DNA of 42,668 bases from an uncultured Clostridia bacterium. Lineage in GTDB: Bacteria; Bacillota; Clostridia; TANB77; CAG-508. Positions 41,844 through 42,668 of this stretch are shown here, piece after piece. The translations under genes were made by a program, and so were the position numbers. The stretch covers positions 1 through 42,668 of the forward strand of contig CANQTX010000015.1 of assembly GCA_947626885.1 (NCBI GenBank). The letters are read 5' to 3'. Below the pieces are notes generated by a model, which saw only the letters and a list, made by a program, of their open reading frames with translations, had not been told where the DNA came from and searched no databases. Numbering within the stretch: the stretch's first letter is position 1; each line of letters begins with the position of its first letter.

Positions 41844-41890
41844 ATAAAACTTCTTTTATTTATAGAAATAAAAGAAGTTTTATATTTTTT
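41844..41890. terminator. 18-bp stem downstream of the leucine-rich-repeat gene
   Basis: Arms ataaaacttcttttattt (41844-41861) and aaataaaagaagttttat (41866-41883) pair perfectly around atag. The T tract (atttttt) lies on the plus-strand side; on the minus strand only a weak GTTATATTT follows. It probably ends the leucine-rich-repeat transcript, perhaps in both directions. Confidence 0.5.
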
Positions 41891-41982
41891 ATAAAAATAA
41901 TTAACTCTTTTTTATGCATCTTAAATAATAATTATTTAGATATTTATAAATATATTTATACTTTAACTGAATAGAGATCAAT

Positions 41983-42668
41983 TTATGGTTTGACAATAAT
42001 GTTATCTTCTGAAATATGTGAATATTTATCCTGTCCGCTTAATATTACCTGCCTATCTTCATCCGATTTAACAGTGATAGTTATGTTATTTGAACGCTCT
42101 TGTTTTCCAAACTCATTCAAAGATCCATCAAATGCTATTGCACATTCTGAATCTTCAGAAAAGTCTAAAGCTCCACCATGAACAACTGAAACAGAGCTTG
42201 GAAAAATTAAGTTTCTGAAATTATCGCAGTCTTTAAAAGCATCAAAGCCAATAGTTATTACACCATCAGGAACAGTAAAAGAAGTTTTAGTTTGTGGACA
42301 TCTAATAATTTTTTCCATATTCTTTGTCATTAACACACCATCTATTGAAGTCATATCAGGATTATTAGAATCAACAGTGATGGATTCTAAAGCACCACAA
42401 TCATAAAAAGGATCGGGAGACGATTCAATTTCAAGGTTGTTGAGAGAAGAGGATATATTAATATGACGCAAAAACCAACAATGTTCGAAGCACTTGTTAG
42501 GAATATTCTTTATTCCATTTGGAAAAGAAAAATCTTTTAAAGGACACCAACCAAAAGCGGACTCCCCTATACTCGTTACTGAGTCAGGAAAGCTGATTGT
42601 AGATAATGATTCACACTCCCAAAACGCGAATTTCCCAACACTTTCTATCGAACCAGGCAAAAGTATAC
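41983..42668 (-). CDS. BspA-type leucine-rich-repeat protein, 5' end beyond window
   Basis: The last 228 or so codons of a protein with LRR_5 (BspA-like) repeats: LPGSIESVGKFAFWECESL, FPDSVTSIGESAFGWCPL, FPNGIKNIPNKCFEHCWFL, then VPDGVITIGFDAFKDCDNF. The frame stays open to the window edge through ILLPG, so the start lies outside; the TTG at 42660 is an internal Leu. The Cys at the repeat ends is typical. A non-repeat tail (about 60 residues) ends in DNIIVKP. Such proteins are usually secreted or surface-bound adhesins of gut bacteria; no anchor is visible in this part. Confidence 0.82.
   Translation of the reverse strand, partial: ILLPGSIESVGKFAFWECESLSTISFPDSVTSIGESAFGWCPLKDFSFPNGIKNIPNKCFEHCWFLRHINISSSLNNLEIESSPDPFYDCGALESITVDSNNPDMTSIDGVLMTKNMEKIIRCPQTKTSFTVPDGVITIGFDAFKDCDNFRNLIFPSSVSVVHGGALDFSEDSECAIAFDGSLNEFGKQERSNNITITVKSDEDRQVILSGQDKYSHISEDNIIVKP

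Overview
The window is very AT-rich DNA with Firmicutes-type gene content: mini-RNase III, RbgA, the IreB-RuvX-DUF1292 trio, a SpoVB-type flippase, RarA and strong AGGAGG-type ribosome sites. The mix of spore-lineage genes, MurL, BspA-type leucine-rich repeats and a pilin-leader/LamG protein suggests an uncultured gut clostridium. No rRNA, phage, integrase or transposase gene was seen, so species-level placement is not possible from this window.

Layout. (a) 1-5.3 kb, mostly minus strand: tRNA-Glu(CTC), mrnC, rbgA, then a small accessory patch (SWIM, broken KilA-N, cutA, YgjV-like and DUF308-like membrane proteins) with several gene fossils, including a second copy of the rbgA 5' end and a second copy of the SWIM gene 3' end. 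(b) 5.3-12.4 kb: one long minus-strand unit running from a G5-SH3-glucosaminidase wall hydrolase through a small two-helix membrane protein, a 990-residue TadZ/ParA-like protein with acidic LPG repeats and a degenerate GAF-GGDEF protein into the housekeeping trio ireB-ruvX-DUF1292. (c) 12.4-15.2 kb: two copies of a two-gene cassette of unknown function flanking a divergent membrane-anchored protein. (d) HU, a SpoVB-like flippase and a divergent VirD4-type coupling ATPase. (e) 20-26.4 kb: a compact minus-strand operon with a Replic_Relax-like protein, S1 protein, RluB, RluD, TagA-type transferase, LspA and a polytopic membrane protein. (f) Tandem-OB SSB, then a murL-murD pair. (g) Small plus-strand genes (carboxypeptidase-regulatory-like, XRE). 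(h) TauE/SafE half-proteins, rarA, ruvA, a methionine-gamma-lyase-family enzyme, a cyclophilin lipoprotein, trmL and an ABC-2 exporter operon. (i) A pilin-leader/LamG surface protein behind a two-operator leader, and the 3' part of a BspA-type leucine-rich-repeat gene.

The most distinctive content is the scattered secretion-like set (VirD4 ATPase, ParA/TadZ-like pseudo-ATPase with LPG repeats, pilin-sized membrane protein, wall hydrolase, Replic_Relax protein). It lacks a relaxase, VirB4, integrase or attachment sites here, so it looks like a resident chromosomal machine rather than a mobile element; this is inference. The murL-murD pair points to the L-Glu-adding, then epimerising, route to D-Glu in peptidoglycan.
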